DNA from: an uncultured Treponema sp.
Lineage (GTDB): Bacteria > Spirochaetota > Spirochaetia > Treponematales > Treponemataceae
Assembly: GCA_937894335.1 (NCBI GenBank)
Contig: CALCRU010000027.1
Span: 1-25,413 of the forward strand
Direction of reading: 5' to 3'
DNA: 25,413 nt
The notes below the pieces were generated by a model. The model was not told where the DNA came from, did not search any database, and worked only from the letters and a program-made list of their open reading frames with translations. The position numbers and the translations under genes are program-made. Of this stretch, positions 1 to 8,113 are shown piece after piece; within the stretch, counting starts at the first letter, position 1; each line of letters begins with the position of its first letter.

Positions 1-13
1 CAAGAAGTTCAAA

Positions 14-40
14 GCCGACACAGGCTCAAGGCCTGTGCGG
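14..40. terminator. Strong hairpin downstream of iorA, possible terminator
   Basis: CACAGGC (19-25) pairs with GCCTGTG (31-37) across a five-base loop, and CCG (15-17) extends the stem with CGG (38-40) past one bulged A. It lies downstream of iorA on the minus strand. No good T-run follows on either strand, so Rho-independent termination is only a possibility; it may instead be an intercistronic hairpin ahead of a gene off the left edge. Confidence 0.4.
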
Positions 41-56
41 TTTAACTCATTGTTAC

Positions 57-87
57 GCAGACATCCTTAGAGGCTCTTACTGTCTGC
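57..87. repeat. Inverted repeat with 17-base loop just after the iorA stop
   Basis: GCAGACA (57-63) and TGTCTGC (81-87) are perfect inverted repeats flanking 17 bases, 10 bases beyond the iorA stop codon. Together with the hairpin at 14-40 it fills the 96-base space at the window edge. No start codon in this space on the minus strand opens a reading frame of more than a few codons. Confidence 0.5.
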
Positions 88-96
88 CAACCTTGC

Positions 97-1860
97 TTAC
101 AGGGCTCCAAATTTGCACATTTGGGTGCAGACGCCACAGCCTACGCAGAGGGTGTCGTCTATCTTAGCCTTACCGCCTTTCATAGAGATTGCAGGGCAAC
201 CGATTTTCATGCACATCTTGCAGCTTTTGCATTTTTCTTCGTCAACCTTAAGGGCTGGTTTGGCCTTAACGCTTTTTAAAAGTACGCAAGGACGGCGGCT
301 TATAATCAGGCTTGGACCTTCAAATGCAAGTTCTTCCTTTACATTCTGTTCGCATTCGGCAATGTTGTAGGGATCAACAACTCTTATGTGTTCTATGCCC
401 ATTGCCTTTGCAAGTGCTTCAAGGTCTATTCTTCCGGCAGGGTCTCCGTACAGGTTCTTTCCTGTGGTGGGGTTCTGCTGATGTCCCGTCATGCCGGTAA
501 TGGAGTTGTCCAAAACTATTACTGTGGAGTTTGACTGGTTGTAGGCGATTGTAGCAAGTCCTGTCATTCCTGAATGCATGAAAGTAGAGTCGCCTATTAC
601 AGCAACGGAACGGGTTTCGTTTTCTTTACCGCCAGCCTTGTTCCATCCGTGGAGTCCGCTAAAAGAGGCTCCCATGCAGAGTGTTACATCCATGGCAGAA
701 AGGGGAGCTACTGAACCTAGGGTGTAGCATCCAATGTCGCCAAAAACAGTTACCTTAAGTTTGTTAAGGGCATAGAACATTCCTCTGTGGGGGCATCCTG
801 CACACATTATTGGAGGACGGACAGGAATCTCTGTCTTAAGAGTTACTCCCTGGGGAACATCTAGTCCAAGGGCTGATGCAATTAGGTTCTGACTAAATTC
901 TCCGCAGATGGGGAATATGTCCTTTCCACGGATTTTTATGTCTAGATTTAGAGTGTGACAGAAGTTTTCAATTATGGGGTCAAGCTCTTCTATTACAAGT
1001 AGAAGTTCCTTACCCTTTGCAAAGTCCCTAATCATTTGGGAGGGAAGGGGATTTACCATGCCCAACTTTAATATGCTTACAGAGGAACCTAAAACTTCCT
1101 TTGCATACTGATAGCATGTGGAGGAAGTTACAATGCCCACTTTTTTAGCGTCTGTTCCCAGTATGGTTTTTACTGATGAATCTTTTGCTTCTTCAATGCG
1201 GTTTATTCCGCTTGTTAAAGACCATGCCTCTATGTCCTTCATGCGCTGTTCCACGAAGGGATGCCGCCTTATTGCGTTCGCAGGAGCCATTACATACTTT
1301 GCAATGTTCTTCTGGTAAGGCTTTGCATCAGGCTCTCGGCGGTCAGAAGTTTCTGTTACGCTCTGACTGTGGGCAATACGAGTGCACATCTTGTAAAGAA
1401 CTGGAGTGTCAAACTTTTCGCTTATGTCAAATGCAAGGGAGGCAAACTTTAGGGCTTCTTCAGAATCGCTGGGTTCTAGCATGGGAACTTTAGAGGCGAT
1501 TGCATGGTGCCGTGAGTCCTGCTCGTTCTGGCTTGAATGCATTCCAGGGTCATCGGCTACGCCTATTACAAGCCCTGCATTTACACCTGTGTAGCTCATG
1601 GTAAAGAGGGGGTCTGCTGCCACATTAAGTCCTACATGCTTCATGCCGCAGAAAGCTCTTTTTCCTGCAAGACATGCTCCAAATGCAGTCTCAAGGGCAA
1701 CTTTTTCGTTTGGCGCCCATTCGCAATAGATTTCCTTAAATTTTGCGGCTTCTTCTGTAATTTCTGTGCTGGGTGTTCCAGGATAACTTGAAATGAGAGA
1801 GCAACCAGCTTCATATAAACCGCGTGCGGCCGCTGCGTTTCCTAACATCAACTGTTTCAT
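97..1860 (-). CDS. iorA: Indolepyruvate:ferredoxin oxidoreductase, alpha subunit
   Basis: IorA catalyses thiamine-diphosphate-dependent oxidative decarboxylation of aryl pyruvates (transamination products of Trp, Phe, Tyr) to aryl-acetyl-CoA, passing electrons to ferredoxin. The 587-residue protein begins MKQLMLGNAAAARG, the usual start of the family. It has the N-terminal 2-oxoacid oxidoreductase domain, then a TPP-binding domain with GDIGCYTLG, a GDSTF motif and NSITGMTGHQQNPT, and ends in a two-cluster ferredoxin domain (CKSCKMCMKIGCP and CVGCGVCTQMCK). A longer reading from 1953 would overlap the MATE gene, and a good promoter lies directly before 1860, so that ATG is chosen. It has no Shine-Dalgarno sequence. 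The beta subunit iorB is not in the window; it could lie just off the left edge, downstream on this strand. Confidence 0.93.
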   Translation of the reverse strand: MKQLMLGNAAAARGLYEAGCSLISSYPGTPSTEITEEAAKFKEIYCEWAPNEKVALETAFGACLAGKRAFCGMKHVGLNVAADPLFTMSYTGVNAGLVIGVADDPGMHSSQNEQDSRHHAIASKVPMLEPSDSEEALKFASLAFDISEKFDTPVLYKMCTRIAHSQSVTETSDRREPDAKPYQKNIAKYVMAPANAIRRHPFVEQRMKDIEAWSLTSGINRIEEAKDSSVKTILGTDAKKVGIVTSSTCYQYAKEVLGSSVSILKLGMVNPLPSQMIRDFAKGKELLLVIEELDPIIENFCHTLNLDIKIRGKDIFPICGEFSQNLIASALGLDVPQGVTLKTEIPVRPPIMCAGCPHRGMFYALNKLKVTVFGDIGCYTLGSVAPLSAMDVTLCMGASFSGLHGWNKAGGKENETRSVAVIGDSTFMHSGMTGLATIAYNQSNSTVIVLDNSITGMTGHQQNPTTGKNLYGDPAGRIDLEALAKAMGIEHIRVVDPYNIAECEQNVKEELAFEGPSLIISRRPCVLLKSVKAKPALKVDEEKCKSCKMCMKIGCPAISMKGGKAKIDDTLCVGCGVCTQMCKFGAL

Positions 1861-1866
1861 TCCATA

Positions 1867-1895
1867 ACTGTAGCAAAAGGGGCTAGACCTGTCAA
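1867..1895 (-). promoter_or_regulatory. iorA promoter, leaderless type
   Basis: On the minus strand a consensus TTGACA (1890-1895), a 17-base spacer and TACAGT (1867-1872) precede the iorA ATG by six bases. Transcription would start at or next to the A of the ATG. The TGA inside the -35 box is also the stop codon of the MATE gene, so the two functions share bases. Confidence 0.65.
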
Positions 1896-3253
1896 GTTTT
1901 TGGAAGCCATCTTCCGCTAAGGTAATAAATCCAGAAGACCAAGCTGGTAACAATCCATGTAATGGGGTAGCTTAAAAGAACCATGTGGAGCGTAGTGTTT
2001 TTTGCTACTGCAGTAAAAAGCCAGAGTATGCGAAGTCCGCACACACCAAATACGGTTATAATCATGGGAACAAAACTGTTTCCTACACCGCGGATTGTTC
2101 CGCTTAAAACTTCTATGGCAATGTAGGTTATCCACCAAGGAATCATAAAATGAAGAATGTCCATTCCCGTTGCAATTACCACAGGGTCTTTTGCAAACAG
2201 CCTGTAGAGTACTTCTCCAAAGAACCAGAATGTTAGGCAGAAAACGGCAGTTGCAATTACTGTCATAAGGAGGGTCTGCCACATTCCCTTCTTAACCCGG
2301 TCATAATGTTTTGCACCAGCGTTTTGTCCTGCAAAAGTCGTAACCGCTATTCCAAAGGCGTTTACCGTCATCCAAAATACACCGTCTATTTTTCCAAAGG
2401 CAGCCCAGGCGGCTACAGTCTGAGTTCCGAACAGGTTAAAGTTTGTCTGAATTATCAGATTGCTTATGGTGTAAAGTGAAGACTGAATGCCAGCAGGAAA
2501 ACCGATTCTTAGCATTTCCCTAAGGATGTGTCCGCTTAACCTAAGGTCTTTTAGGCGGAGGGCATAGGAGTCGTGGGACTTTAGAAGAAGAGTTGTTACT
2601 ATTGCCGCACACAGAGTTTGGCATAGCACTGTTGCAAGGGCCACACCTCGCACCCCCTGATGCAGTACTAGAACAAAAAGTAGGTCTAGAAGAATGTTTC
2701 CGCCGCAGCCTATTGCAATTATTACAAGGGGAGTAGTGGAGTCTCCTACTGCACGCAGAATTCCCGAACCCATATTGTAGATGAACATGGGGATTGTTCC
2801 TGTAAAATAGATGAGAAGGTAGACTCTGGAAAGGGGCACAACATCTTTGGGAGTTTTTGTAAGGGTTAGCATAAGGTTTGTGCAGAGCATACCCAGCACC
2901 ATAATTATGGCGCCTCCAATAACGCTCAGCATTATTGCAGTATGCACTGCCTGCGAAATGTTTACCCTGTCTTTTGCTCCGTAAAACTGTGAAATCATTA
3001 CTCCGGCACCGCTTGAAAGTCCGACAAAAAATCCCACAAGAAGGTTTACATACACTGCCGTAGTTCCGCCTACAGAGGCAAGGGCTTCCGTTCCTACAAA
3101 CTGACCTACTACAAAGGCGTCTATAGTGTTGTATAACTGCTGAAAAAGCGTACCCAACAGGATTGGAAAAAAGAAGCTAAGCAAAGCCTTCCAGATGGTT
3201 CCCTCGGTTATGGAGCGGTCTGAATTTGAAAAGGAGGCATGTATAGACTTCAT
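1892..3253 (-). CDS. MATE-family multidrug/Na+ antiporter
   Basis: A 453-residue integral membrane protein of the MATE (NorM/DinF-type) family, which exports cationic compounds in exchange for Na+ or H+. The family hallmark near the N-terminus is clear: FPILLGTLFQQLYNTIDAFVVGQ, here split as FPILLGTLFQQLYNT then IDAFVVGQ. The two six-helix halves follow (about 12 membrane segments), and length fits the family. The second half repeats the start of the first (residues near GFPAGIQSSLYTISNLII). The start at 3253 (MKSIHASF) is preferred over an upstream in-frame ATG at 3289, because a promoter lies between them with its -10 box seven bases before 3253. No ribosome binding site is visible. Substrate cannot be told from sequence. 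iorA follows after 31 bases with its own promoter. Confidence 0.9.
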   Translation of the reverse strand: MKSIHASFSNSDRSITEGTIWKALLSFFFPILLGTLFQQLYNTIDAFVVGQFVGTEALASVGGTTAVYVNLLVGFFVGLSSGAGVMISQFYGAKDRVNISQAVHTAIMLSVIGGAIIMVLGMLCTNLMLTLTKTPKDVVPLSRVYLLIYFTGTIPMFIYNMGSGILRAVGDSTTPLVIIAIGCGGNILLDLLFVLVLHQGVRGVALATVLCQTLCAAIVTTLLLKSHDSYALRLKDLRLSGHILREMLRIGFPAGIQSSLYTISNLIIQTNFNLFGTQTVAAWAAFGKIDGVFWMTVNAFGIAVTTFAGQNAGAKHYDRVKKGMWQTLLMTVIATAVFCLTFWFFGEVLYRLFAKDPVVIATGMDILHFMIPWWITYIAIEVLSGTIRGVGNSFVPMIITVFGVCGLRILWLFTAVAKNTTLHMVLLSYPITWIVTSLVFWIYYLSGRWLPKT

Positions 3254-3260
3254 AGGGCAA

Positions 3261-3289
3261 ACAATAGCACTAACGCGTACAAATCGCAA
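3261..3289 (-). promoter_or_regulatory. MATE gene promoter, leaderless type
   Basis: TTGCGA (3284-3289), 17 bases, then TATTGT (3261-3266), ending seven bases before the ATG at 3253. There is no Shine-Dalgarno sequence. It stands back to back with the promoter of the GGDEF gene at 3304-3332. Confidence 0.55.
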
Positions 3290-3303
3290 GCAGTTTTTTA
3301 TCC

Positions 3304-3332
3304 TTGCGGGAAAGTAGATGTTATGGTATACT
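3304..3332 (+). promoter_or_regulatory. Promoter of the GGDEF / GGDEF-EAL pair
   Basis: TTGCGG (3304-3309), 17-base spacer, TATACT (3327-3332). The usual start point about seven bases later falls near 3339, giving a leader of only about ten bases that begins with GGAG, the ribosome binding site of the ATG at 3349. Confidence 0.6.
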
Positions 3333-3348
3333 TAAGGTGGAGTTTTTT

Positions 3349-4470
3349 ATGCATAAGAGCAGAAAATTCAGCCTGAGGCAATTCTTTTTATACGGTACTC
3401 TTACAAGGACTGTCTACAAGGACATTTCTCAGCTTATGTCGGAAGAAAACAACAGTACCCTTAACGGTGTCGCCATAATGACAACTGTTTTTGGCGCCCT
3501 GCTTTCGTTGCTGTCTTTTTTTGGAGTCCTAAAACATCATGTGCTTCCAGCCTACCTCTTTCTGTTTTTTTCCTCACTGCTTCTTGTCATCCTAAGGAAG
3601 ATTTTCCGCTCTCCGGGATTTAAACTGTCCTACTTTATCTGCTTTTTCCAGTCTCTTGCCCTTCTTACATTCGGCATTTTAAACAGTGCGATTTTTGCTC
3701 CCTCTAAGGATTCAAACGGAACCATTTTTGTTGTAGTGCTTCTGGTGGTACCCCTCATATTTACGGACGTTCCTTCCAGACTCATTCCCCTGCTTCTCGT
3801 AAGCTCTACGGTGTACTGCCTGCTCATAAGGCATTTTAAAGCTCCTTCGGTAGTTGCCCTAGATACTGTAAACACTATTTTTGTTTTCTTTATTGCTTGC
3901 GTCTGCAACTGGATTTTTGCAACCCGCAACATGAGGAACCTAGCAAACCGTCTTTACATAGAAAAGGAAAGGGATACTGATTTCCTTACAGGGCTACTTA
4001 CAAAACAGTCTGCTCGCATCATTACAACTGCAGAATTGTCTCACGGTTCTTCGGGAGTATTTGTAATAATCGACTTGGATGACTTTAAAAAAGTCAACGA
4101 TACATACGGACACCTTTATGGCGATGAGGTTCTTGTAAAGGTTGCAAACTGCATAAAGCAGAACACCCGTCGTACTGATGTTGTCGCAAGATTTGGCGGA
4201 GATGAATTTACGATCTTCTTCCCCGACATGGATGTGTCTGTAGTGGAACGAAAAATTTCAGACCTCTTTACTACAATAGACAAGACCTTTGCAGACGAAA
4301 AGGTTCACATAACATGTTCCGTAGGTATAAAGTCTGTTTCACAAGGAATGGAATACGATTCCATATTCAACGCAGCAGATTCGGCCCTTTATCACAGCAA
4401 ACGCTCTGGAAAGAACCGCTTTTCAATTTCTGATTCTCCTTCTGCAATGGGAGAGGGAACTACTGCATGA
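3349..4470 (+). CDS. Membrane-bound diguanylate cyclase (GGDEF)
   Basis: A 373-residue protein predicted to make c-di-GMP from two GTP. The first ~200 residues hold five or six hydrophobic segments (from about residue 38 to 190) with no recognisable sensor domain. A GGDEF domain follows, opening with the DFLTGLLTK motif. The active site ARFGGDEF lies near residue 283 and is canonical; RRTD five residues before it fits the RxxD inhibitory site, so product feedback is expected. The start at 3349 (MHKSRKF) is preferred over 3304 because AAGGTGGAG precedes it at good spacing. The stop codon overlaps the next ATG (ATGA), so the two genes are translationally coupled: a cyclase with a phosphodiesterase partner. 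Confidence 0.9.
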   Translation: MHKSRKFSLRQFFLYGTLTRTVYKDISQLMSEENNSTLNGVAIMTTVFGALLSLLSFFGVLKHHVLPAYLFLFFSSLLLVILRKIFRSPGFKLSYFICFFQSLALLTFGILNSAIFAPSKDSNGTIFVVVLLVVPLIFTDVPSRLIPLLLVSSTVYCLLIRHFKAPSVVALDTVNTIFVFFIACVCNWIFATRNMRNLANRLYIEKERDTDFLTGLLTKQSARIITTAELSHGSSGVFVIIDLDDFKKVNDTYGHLYGDEVLVKVANCIKQNTRRTDVVARFGGDEFTIFFPDMDVSVVERKISDLFTTIDKTFADEKVHITCSVGIKSVSQGMEYDSIFNAADSALYHSKRSGKNRFSISDSPSAMGEGTTA

Positions 4471-6743
4471 AGCCGTTTTTAATAACCCTTCTGGCATTTG
4501 TCGTAATTCTCGTAGTCTGCATCATTCGTGCGGCACTTAGCAAAAAAGACATAGCCTTTTCCGTTTGCATGCTCATGTTTTATGTCATCATTCCCATTAT
4601 TGGAAACCTGATGGTTATTCTGTCGGATTCCTACAGGGTGAATGTGGCTGGCTACATGCTCTACCTTATTGGAACTGACTGGCTCTTCTTCTTCCTTGTG
4701 GAATTTAGCATGAGGTACTGCGACTACAAATTTAAGCTTACTCCCCTGCATGTCATAATCCTTGCGCTGACAATTTTAGATTCTGTTTCAGTCCTGCTTA
4801 ATCCCATCTTCCATCATGTGTTTGGACTTGAGCAGATTGTTCTTGCAGACGGAGACCTGTATTACAAGATTGTTTCGTATACTGGACATGTGGTTCATCT
4901 TGTGTTCTCATATTCCATTGTGCTTTTTTCATTTGCTGTATTTGTAAAGAAGACATTTTCTGTTTCCCGACTTTACATAGAAAAATACCTTGTCATTCTT
5001 ATTTCCCTTGTGGTAGTTGCAATATGGGAATCCTGGTATGTTCTTTCCAAGTCTCCTGTAGACCATTCAATGCTAGGCTACGGTGTCTGTGGAATACTGA
5101 TGTACTACTTTACGATTGAATATCTTCCATTTTTCCTTACCGCAAAACTTCTTTCTTCAATCGTGTCAAACATGTCGGGAGCAGTTCTCTTCCTTGACAA
5201 TAAGGACAACTGCATTTACTTTAACGAAAGTGCCTCCAGACTCTTCTTCCTTGCAGACGGTGACTATGTTGCCGCAAAGAAAACCATAAGAGGAATCATT
5301 ACCGACACCGACATGCACAACTGCGAAAGCCTTCAGGTAATACGCACTTTTGAAGTGGAAGGTTCAGAACGCATTTTTGAAATCGAGTACCAGAAAATCT
5401 ACGACAGACTGGGAATCTATGCTGGCTCCTTTGTAAGCATAAAGGACAGAACTGAAGAAGAAGCAGAAAAGAGAGAAGAGCAGTATCTTGCAACCCACGA
5501 CAGTCTTACGGGGCTTTACAACCGGGAATACTTCTTGCACAAGATGGAGCAGAAGCTTAGGGAAAATCCTGACACCGAATATCTTGTAATCTGTTCCGAC
5601 ATAAAGGAATTTAAACTTGTAAACGACATTTTTGGAAGGGAAGCAGGCGACGAGATTCTTAAAAATGTTGCCCAAAATGTTGAAGGCTATGCCAGCGAAA
5701 ATTCTATTTTTGGACGCATAGGTGGAGATATGTTTGGCCTTATGATGCGCAAGCAGGACTTTGACGAACGACTTTTTGTAAGGGGTTCAAAGGGATTCAT
5801 TCATAAGGAAGGAAATGTTTCTTACCCCATAACAATCCACATAGGCATTTACGAGGTAAAGGACAGAACTGTTCCTCCTTCAATTATGGTGGACAGGGCC
5901 TTCTTTGCCATGGAAGAAATAAAGAACAGCGTGCAGCAGAGGGTTGCATGGTATGACGGAAGAAAGAGGGAAGAAGTTCTTTGGGAGCAGCAGGTAACGG
6001 CCAGCTTTGAAGACGCCCTTGAGCAGCATCAGTTTAAGCCCTATCTTCAGCCTCAGGTTAATGCGGAAGGTGTTATGGAAGGTGCAGAAGTTCTTGCCCG
6101 TTGGGAGCATCCTACACTGGGACTTCTTGGTCCAAGCAAGTTTATAGAAATTCTAGAAAAGAGCGGAGACATTGTCCGCCTTGACCGCTACATGTGGGAA
6201 GCCTCCTGTGCCATTTTAAGCCGCTGGCGAGATGAAGGAAAATCTTCCCTCTACCTTTCGGTGAACATTTCGCCAAAGGACTTTTACTTTGTAGATGTCT
6301 ATGAAGAAATAACTCATCTAGTAAAATTCTACGGAATCTCTCCTTCCCAGCTCCGTCTTGAAATTACGGAAAGCGTAATGATAAACGATGTTGAGCGCAA
6401 GATGCAGATTATAAACTGGCTTAGGGGTGACGGATTTATTGTAGAAATGGACGACTTCGGTTCTGGTTACTCTTCACTCAACCTGCTTAAGAACCTCCAG
6501 TTCGACATACTCAAACTGGACATGCTCTTCTTGCGCAGTTCAAATGATGAGGAAAAAGCTCGGACAATCCTTCAGTTTATAATTACAATGGCTCATCAGT
6601 TGCACATGCCAGTCATTACTGAAGGTGTAGAAACAAAAGAGCAGATTGACTTTTTAACTTCCGCAGGTTGCGACATGTTCCAGGGATTTTATTTTTCAAA
6701 GCCAATTTCCCTTGAGGAATTTGAGTCCAGAAATTTTTCCTAA
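4467..6743 (+). CDS. 7TM-PAS-GGDEF-EAL protein, probable c-di-GMP phosphodiesterase
   Basis: A 758-residue protein. Residues 1 to about 225 form seven hydrophobic segments like the 7TM sensor of some histidine kinases. A PAS-like domain follows (SNMSGAVLFLDNKDNCIYFN, about 235-330). The GGDEF domain (from THDSLTGLYNREYF, about 345) has GGDMF in place of GGDEF near residue 418, so cyclase activity is probably lost. The EAL domain keeps EVLARW (near 540), NISPKDF, LEITESV, DDFGSGYSS, a following Lys, TEGVET and QGFYFSKP, the residues expected for metal binding and catalysis. I infer a membrane-signalled phosphodiesterase with a regulatory GTP-binding domain, though this is not shown. Its start overlaps the stop of the upstream cyclase. 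Confidence 0.9.
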   Translation: MKPFLITLLAFVVILVVCIIRAALSKKDIAFSVCMLMFYVIIPIIGNLMVILSDSYRVNVAGYMLYLIGTDWLFFFLVEFSMRYCDYKFKLTPLHVIILALTILDSVSVLLNPIFHHVFGLEQIVLADGDLYYKIVSYTGHVVHLVFSYSIVLFSFAVFVKKTFSVSRLYIEKYLVILISLVVVAIWESWYVLSKSPVDHSMLGYGVCGILMYYFTIEYLPFFLTAKLLSSIVSNMSGAVLFLDNKDNCIYFNESASRLFFLADGDYVAAKKTIRGIITDTDMHNCESLQVIRTFEVEGSERIFEIEYQKIYDRLGIYAGSFVSIKDRTEEEAEKREEQYLATHDSLTGLYNREYFLHKMEQKLRENPDTEYLVICSDIKEFKLVNDIFGREAGDEILKNVAQNVEGYASENSIFGRIGGDMFGLMMRKQDFDERLFVRGSKGFIHKEGNVSYPITIHIGIYEVKDRTVPPSIMVDRAFFAMEEIKNSVQQRVAWYDGRKREEVLWEQQVTASFEDALEQHQFKPYLQPQVNAEGVMEGAEVLARWEHPTLGLLGPSKFIEILEKSGDIVRLDRYMWEASCAILSRWRDEGKSSLYLSVNISPKDFYFVDVYEEITHLVKFYGISPSQLRLEITESVMINDVERKMQIINWLRGDGFIVEMDDFGSGYSSLNLLKNLQFDILKLDMLFLRSSNDEEKARTILQFIITMAHQLHMPVITEGVETKEQIDFLTSAGCDMFQGFYFSKPISLEEFESRNFS

Positions 6744-6771
6744 GTAAACTTTTTCTAAGAAAAATTTTACT
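6743..6771. terminator. Bidirectional AT-rich terminator hairpin shared by two convergent genes
   Basis: AGTAAA (6743-6748) pairs with TTTACT (6766-6771), and TTTTTC (6750-6755) with GAAAAA (6759-6764), around a TAA loop with one mismatch. Both flanking stop codons, 6741-6743 on plus and 6767-6769 on minus, touch or lie inside the stem. The T and A runs in the arms suit termination on both strands, though the stem has few GC pairs. Confidence 0.55.
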
Positions 6772-8113
6772 CACTGTTTTTAAACCAGCCGCAGTAGTTT
6801 TTCGTGCTAGTAAAGTACCAGCCGTCGTCGGTTTTTGCGTCTATTATAATCCGACTTTCTCCAACCTCCTGCACAAGTTCTGAATCTTCTGTGGGAAGTT
6901 CATATAAAGAAACTATTCCGCCCTTTACATTTATGGATGCTGATTCTCCACCTGAATACGGAATCATTTTTGGAATGCATGCAGGCTCTTCAACAGCGTG
7001 AACTTCTTTTTCGCTTACATAGCCTGCCTGAGGAAAAATGACTTCGTAAACAGCATTGCCGCCTTTCGTAAATTTTGCAACTGCATATAGTCCGGGGGTG
7101 TTTGTCTGATAAAATGTTTTTTCCTTTAAGTCAATATTTTTGAATGTGGTTACTGGCGTTTTTTCTTCGTCATTTGGCATAAGCCAGATGCCTTTTCCGT
7201 AGCTTTCGTAAACAGGAACTTCTACAGACTCAAGAGTTTCAAATGTGCCGGGCATAAGGTAAACCTCTGTAGCGGGATACCATATTGTGCCGTCAGCACT
7301 GTACCAGTAGCAGGTTTCGCCGTTGCAGGTGATTGGTTCGGCTGTTCTTTTTGTAACGGAGAGCGTGCAGAATGACTCAAGGTAGTCTCTTTTTTTACTT
7401 GCTCCGGGAAAATCCCTAAAGTTCGCATCCTTTACGGTAAAGGCATTGCATTCGCCCTTGTATATTCCGTCAGTATATACTTCGAACTGTGCCCATCCGT
7501 AAGATTCCGCTCCGTCCGCAATAAAGCGTATGTAGCCATCGGCATACATGGGTTCTCCCCAGACTTCATTTATAAGGATGAGCTTTGTTACTTCGTCGGT
7601 TGCCCTGTCAAGTATGACAAGAAGCCTGCGACAGTCTTCTCCGTCTCCTGAAAAAAACAGTTTTGCATAATAGTCGCTGGTGCTGTTGGTGCCATACTGT
7701 GAGGCGACGTTCGGTTCCCTGTGGGCGCAGAACAATGCAGTTTTCATGTCCTGATTGTAGATTATGACTGAATACAGATTTTCCTTCCACTGCATGAACT
7801 TAAAGCGTTCCCCCAATTCTTCGGGAGTAAAAACCTGCATGTCCATTGCTTCGTAAAGGTCTGCTTCGTATGCGTATGGAACAGGCTCTGTTGCAACAGA
7901 TGAAATGTCCTTTGCCTCATACAAAAGCGTAGGCTTCCATTCGTCGTAGACAGGCTCTTCTGCCATGCCCTGTGCTTCTTTCTTCATTTCCTGTTCAACT
8001 GCCATGTCCTGCACTTGGGGAATTGGTTCCTCAGCCTTCTGCTTTTTGCACGAGTTGATGCATACAAGAAAAAAGACAAGCGGCGCCAGTGTCATAAGAA
8101 AACATCGTTTCAT
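6767..8113 (-). CDS. Putative lipoprotein with C-terminal SH3-like domain
   Basis: A 448-residue protein of unknown function. MKRCFLMTLAPLVFFLVC is a signal sequence and INSC a relaxed spirochaete lipobox with Cys22 as the acylated residue. A charged, Glu-rich linker follows. The central part is paralogous to the upstream gene (DCRRLLVILDRATDEVTKLILINE here against DNRRLLIMKNSATDEILSLVFINN there; also YWYSADGTIWYPATEVYL against YWFKCADGWIPACDLYL). The last ~50 residues (GIVSLYELPTEDSELV, ending DDGWYFTSTKNYCGWF) look like a bacterial SH3 domain. The ATG overlaps the preceding TGA (ATGA) and has AAAGGAG at good distance, so it is co-translated with its paralog. A surface or periplasmic role is inferred from the lipid anchor only. 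Confidence 0.8.
   Translation of the reverse strand: MKRCFLMTLAPLVFFLVCINSCKKQKAEEPIPQVQDMAVEQEMKKEAQGMAEEPVYDEWKPTLLYEAKDISSVATEPVPYAYEADLYEAMDMQVFTPEELGERFKFMQWKENLYSVIIYNQDMKTALFCAHREPNVASQYGTNSTSDYYAKLFFSGDGEDCRRLLVILDRATDEVTKLILINEVWGEPMYADGYIRFIADGAESYGWAQFEVYTDGIYKGECNAFTVKDANFRDFPGASKKRDYLESFCTLSVTKRTAEPITCNGETCYWYSADGTIWYPATEVYLMPGTFETLESVEVPVYESYGKGIWLMPNDEEKTPVTTFKNIDLKEKTFYQTNTPGLYAVAKFTKGGNAVYEVIFPQAGYVSEKEVHAVEEPACIPKMIPYSGGESASINVKGGIVSLYELPTEDSELVQEVGESRIIIDAKTDDGWYFTSTKNYCGWFKNSE

Noticed and set aside
1118..1791. Several open frames of 60-105 codons on the plus strand opposite iorA, and similar ones opposite other genes.
   Set aside because: They mirror well-supported genes in other frames, carry no ribosome binding sites or recognisable domains, and have the composition expected of shadow frames.
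4467..6743. Calling the second c-di-GMP protein a bifunctional cyclase and phosphodiesterase.
   Set aside because: The cyclase motif is GGDMF; losing the Glu normally abolishes synthesis, so only the phosphodiesterase activity is proposed.
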